A DNA stretch of 64,000 bases. Source: Oscheius sp. JU75 (lineage: Eukaryota; Nematoda; Chromadorea; Rhabditida; Rhabditidae). Positions 58,456-64,000 of the stretch are shown piece by piece (the stretch's first letter is position 1; each line of letters opens with the position of its first letter). The translations under genes were made by a program, and so were the position numbers. Location of the stretch: positions 7,502,001-7,566,000 of the forward strand of contig JASJZC010000001.1 of assembly GCA_037178855.1 (NCBI GenBank), written 5' to 3'. The notes beneath the pieces are model-generated. The model was not told the origin of the DNA. It did not search any database and saw only the letters and a list, made by a program, of their open reading frames with translations.

Positions 58456-61131
58456 TCAGACCTGAGCCTTCGGAATAGTTGACGGGTTGTTGACGAGTCG
58501 GAAAGTGAGTTTGATAATGCCGAACTCGATCATCGTGTTGTTGTTCAAGCGGGTCTTCTGTCCTTCGTCCAGTTTCTTTCCGTCCACGATACACGAGGCC
58601 GGAGAGAGATTGCGCATCCAGAGCTCTCCATTCGATTCCATTGTTATTTGCGCCTGTTTACGGGAGATCTTTGCCGCAGGACCCTGAAAGATGATTTCTC
58701 GATCTCCCCCTCGCGTAGAATTCCAAGGCTGTAGGGTCCACCACACTCACCTCAAGCGACAGATTCACATCTGCCGAAATCTCTGATGTGTTCCTTCCCA
58801 AAAGAACGGGCAGATGTTCGCGTCTCAACACGAACCGGACCACTTTCCCGATGAGAGTTGCCACTGCCCCAGGTCCCAGTTGGGCGTCGGTCACGATTCC
58901 TGCCACTGGTTGCACCCCGACCTAAATTTTCTTGTGCATTCTAAAAGGAGACTCACCTTTGCAAGTCGGTTGTTCAAAAGGCGAAGGTCAGCGGCAGCTT
59001 TCATGGGATTGGCTCCGCAGAGCGCAGAATTTCTCTCGACTCGTTCAAATTGGGCGGGAACACTGGTCGGAGGTGCCTTGGTCAGAACTTGGTGTCTGGA
59101 ATTAGAGACTAGGCAGAAAACTGTAGGTATACTTATTCACTGGGGGGCACGGGTCTGTTCGGTATCTACCTCAGGGGCATCAAGCATAATACGACTGTTC
59201 GCGAGTTCGGTACTTTCTCTTCTTAGCATAATATGGGCGTCTCAAGTGCCCCCTTTCTCTCTCTCAAATACCTCACACAGCTTTGATAAATTAGATGAAG
59301 GAGAATCAGTGTGCATATTGTATAACATAGGGTAGCTGAAGCCCCCCAAAAAATTATATCAGTCCCAGTCGACTTTTTGCTCAATATTATGTATCATGAA
59401 TTGTTCATACATCTGTTCCTATTGTTCTATTGCTCTTAGTTTTCTCAGCTCTTACAGATTTTCCAAGGAGCCTGAAAGAGTCATTTCATATCGACCACCA
59501 TGTTGACGGCCAAGTAGATGGATACCTAATCTTGATTGACTCTTTACGATTGTCTAAAATATGTTGCCCCAGGGATCGCATACAGTCAGGTCAGGCTGAG
59601 GTCGCGGCGGGAGCAGAGCAAAGATACGGATCCCAATCGGGCCCGGCATGGCGAACGCGAATATTTCGGCCAGGTTGTTAGTCCTAATGCTGTGCCATCA
59701 CCCCAATTTTGACCGAATTGTACGAATGAGACATGCTTTGACGGTCACGATGGTCACCATCTTACCTCAACATCATATGCCAGTGATCCAAGAGAATCTG
59801 CGGAGTTCTGGCTGAATGAAACTCTTCCGGATGGTCCTTGATCAACTCGCCCATCAGCTCGAGACACGGATTTTGTGCGGCCTCGATCTCTCGAAGGATT
59901 TCCTCCTCCCTGACGGAAAACGGCGTCTTCGACTGGATTTTCAGTACGAGTTCTGGATGCAGCTCTTGCATTCTCTTCTTCGCCTGTCTGGACAGAGCCT
60001 CGTCGTACATCAGCTGGTACCATCTTTCCTCCATTTCTTCTGTACCGTAGTCTCGACTGAACCTGCAGCCCCTGTGGACGGCTTCCATGTCTCCTATCTG
60101 AAACAGCCCATTGGAATGTCTTGTTGGAATCTTACATGAGTGATAGCCGTGACCAGGGCAATGTCGTCTTCTGCTGTCCAGTCGTTTAGCTCCAGACTCA
60201 GGGCTTCCGCTGCCTCATGAGCGGCTGCTATCTCCTAGAAACTGAACTGAACGCGAAGGAAGGGAACAGTACCTTGGCTCTGATGTCCTTGCTGGCGATT
60301 CGACTTTCTCGTCTCTTCCGCTCCATTCGGGCAGCTTCTTCCTCTTGCATCGCGTCGTCCATTGCCTGAAAGCTCAGTCTTGCGGTACTACAGATTGCTT
60401 TGGACACACCATTCGATCCTTGACACTGATCATGTGGGTCCTCTGTCTGAGATCATGTCTCTTGGCCGCACTCGTTGATCCATCCGACGAGTGTCTTTCG
60501 CCTTTTTCGATCTGCAAACTCTGTTTCAAACTTCACTTGATCCAAACTTTACCGCCCAGGCGGCCGGAGACTCGTCAAAGGGAGTCATTGGAGAAGGTTC
60601 AGCCGAAACACAAGCACCAGTGTCAAGAACACTGGCCAGATTAGTATCGATGCTCCTGAAACAGTGTTGTCTGAATCTTTAGAATAACTCACAGAGCGAC
60701 TGCGGAAGGGATTGGAGCTGGTCTCGGCTCGTCTGAATTAGAAAAAGATGAACTTGATCTTTCACTGAGACGTCTCTGAAATTGGAACTAGTTAATTTTT
60801 GACTTACACAAACCGTATGGGAGCGGGATCCGCTGTCGACCAATTCATCATCAAACTTAGGTCTTTTGATGTCCCTTGTGCTCCTGCGAATCCGTGTATC
60901 GGAATCTGCAGGCGAGTGTTCTTCCGAATAAGCATGTCCAGAGGACCCGGCCTTCGGGAGAACATCTTCCTCATCTGCTGAATGGTACAGTTCCTCGTTC
61001 TCTGTCGTGGCCACTGATTCCTTTGGTTGTTTTTCATCAGCGTTCGAAGGATCGTCCATCGGCTCGGGAGCAGAAACTGCCTGATCAGGCGAGTTCGGAT
61101 CGTTGGTAGGGTCTAGACGGGCATCATCCAT
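58456..61131 (-). CDS. MCRS1: MCRS1 (microspherule protein 1), FHA domain protein
   Basis: Subunit of INO80 and NSL chromatin complexes, also linked to spindle assembly. The N-terminus is acidic and Pro/Ser-rich (MDDARLDPTNDPNSPDQAVS...SADEEDVLPKAG). The conserved N-terminal MCRS domain reads LVTAITHVGDMEAVHRGCRF, EEMEERWYQLMYDEALSRQA, ELHPELVLKIQSKTPFS and HSARTPQILLDHW. The C-terminal FHA domain includes VRFVLRREHLPVLLGRNTSE, ISADVNLSLEGPAAKISRKQ and LNNNTMIEFG, ending PKAQV. A roughly 500-bp intron near 59250-59760 is long for this gene. The minus-strand AATAAA at 58432-58427 lies only eight bases from the opposing RGS stop. Confidence 0.93.
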
Positions 61132-61724
61132 TTCTAACAGTGTTATTGCTGGTCGTAAAAAGCGGGTAAGAAAGAAAATAGCTTGTCTTAATCGATTTTT
61201 AGTTAGAAGTTTTTAATTTTAGTCAGTTTGAACGGCCGCCAAGAAAATACCGTAACATTTAAAAGGAATTCAAACAATTTCCACGTCTTTCCTAAAATCT
61301 CGATCATTCGTTTCGTGTCTTTCCTTCTGCTTTTCTTGTTATTTTTCATTACTTTCGCTAGCAACGATTATTTGTGGTAGTTTGTAAGCGTTGCTCAACG
61401 AAGTACCAAAAATAACATGCGGCAAACTCCTTTTCTACTACAACTGCTTGTTATAAGGGGAAAGACGTTTGTTTGGCAAGAGTAGGAAGTAAAATAACGT
61501 GTTTTTCGAGCAAAAAGCAAACTTCTCCTTTTGAAAAATTGCTTCAAGGTCTGTGGGTTCAGGTCTCGCTACGATTTTTGGGGGGCTCTTGCAACGACTA
61601 GGCCGCCCGTCCCAGTTCAGCCCGCGAGTAAAGCGAGCCTTTTCTTGTTGCTCGAAGGATCTTCCTCCTTCTAAATCCGTGATTCTTTTCCAAGCAACCA
61701 CCAAAAACATCGTTTTAGGTCCAA
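61132..61724. other. Bidirectional upstream region of MCRS1 and ATP synthase alpha
   Basis: 593 bp between the two start codons. AT-rich toward MCRS1. A TTTTAG lies eight bases before the ATP synthase ATG and may be a 5' UTR acceptor or trans-splice-type site; I cannot decide which. Confidence 0.5.
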
Positions 61725-63657
<1,933 letters not shown>

Positions 63658-63853
63658 GCGCATGGTTGTACCTTTTTTGTAGACTTTGTTTTGTTGTAGA
63701 ACGAGAGTAAGTAAATATCATGCGAGTTTTCCCATTGTTAGTTATTAGCGACTCATTTTATTAAAAACTGAACGGCTTTGTATAAATTTTATGAAGAATT
63801 CATTAAAAATTGAGATAGCTGAGCAAAAATACATGAGGTGGGCTTTGGGAAAG

Positions 63854-64000
63854 CTAGATTGTTCCTTCGCCAGTTTGTTCTTCCTCGTCAACTGGGGCCA
63901 CTTTGGCGGAGCGTCGTCCTCCACAGCAGACGTCTCTTCCAAAAGCGTAAACCGACCTGAATCATTCTTTTTCTGATGTAAAATAAACGTTTACCAGATA
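63854..64000 (-). CDS. 3' end of a gene leaving the right edge (partial)
   Basis: The last exon appears to start after a TTCAG acceptor near 63955, following a 38-bp intron whose donor (TATCTG|GTAAAC) is at the window end. It encodes VYAFGRDVCCGGRRSAKVAP followed by an acidic end, EEEQTGEGTI. AATAAA on the minus strand near 63762-63757 would end the transcript. A longer frame (LEETSAVEDDAPPKWPQLTR) reads past that signal and is less likely. Family unknown. Confidence 0.4.

Overview
The window is nuclear DNA from a bilaterian invertebrate with a very compact genome. Nearly every gene is split by GT-AG introns of only about 32-60 bp, with acceptors of the TTTCAG/TTTTAG type. Genes lie on both strands with short gaps, neighbouring stop codons are often only tens of bases apart, and AATAAA signals follow many stops. 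The gene set is animal: class IX myosin with RhoGAP, R7-type RGS, OCRL/INPP5B phosphatase, headcase, TMEM26, RNF146, carboxypeptidase D, DMAP1 and MCRS1. I cannot assign a phylum from sequence alone.

Layout. 0-15 kb is mostly housekeeping: a partial Met-rich protein, TMEM26, RPS27 (-), ATP synthase OSCP, LTV1, carboxypeptidase D and VCP/p97. 14.6-24 kb holds two unrecognised genes sharing a short divergent promoter region, an alpha carbonic anhydrase, DMAP1 (-), RPS20, RNF146 and an unrecognised gene (-). 24-31.5 kb is one large class IX myosin gene (-). 31.5-37.3 kb is gene-poor: it contains a large near-identical inverted repeat with a third diverged copy, a small saposin-like gene and degenerate repeats. 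37.3-41.3 kb codes for a predicted secreted flavin amine oxidase with an unusual repetitive tail and, convergent to it, a predicted secreted cysteine-rich protein. 41.5-49 kb holds a coiled-coil gene with a frame break, headcase (-), a divergent pair of unrecognised acidic/coiled-coil genes, and SYAP1 (-). 49-64 kb holds the OCRL/INPP5B-like phosphatase (-), an hnRNP H/F-like three-RRM protein (-), R7 RGS (+), MCRS1 (-), ATP synthase alpha (+) and the 3' end of one more gene (-).

Themes. Two mitochondrial ATP synthase subunits, two ribosomal proteins and the 40S assembly factor LTV1 are here, but the genes are not organised as one pathway. Several unusually long introns (about 240-560 bp, against the usual 35-60) carry tRNA-like fragments or fold-back elements, so insertions seem to account for part of the intron length variation. 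The most distinctive candidates are the oxidase with its tandem Tyr/Thr/Pro-rich repeats, the tRNA-like intronic elements, the 32.7-33.9 kb inverted repeat, and a GC-AG intron placed inside the first Walker A motif of VCP. Exon joins were made by eye from splice consensus and protein similarity, so outer coordinates are firmer than internal ones.
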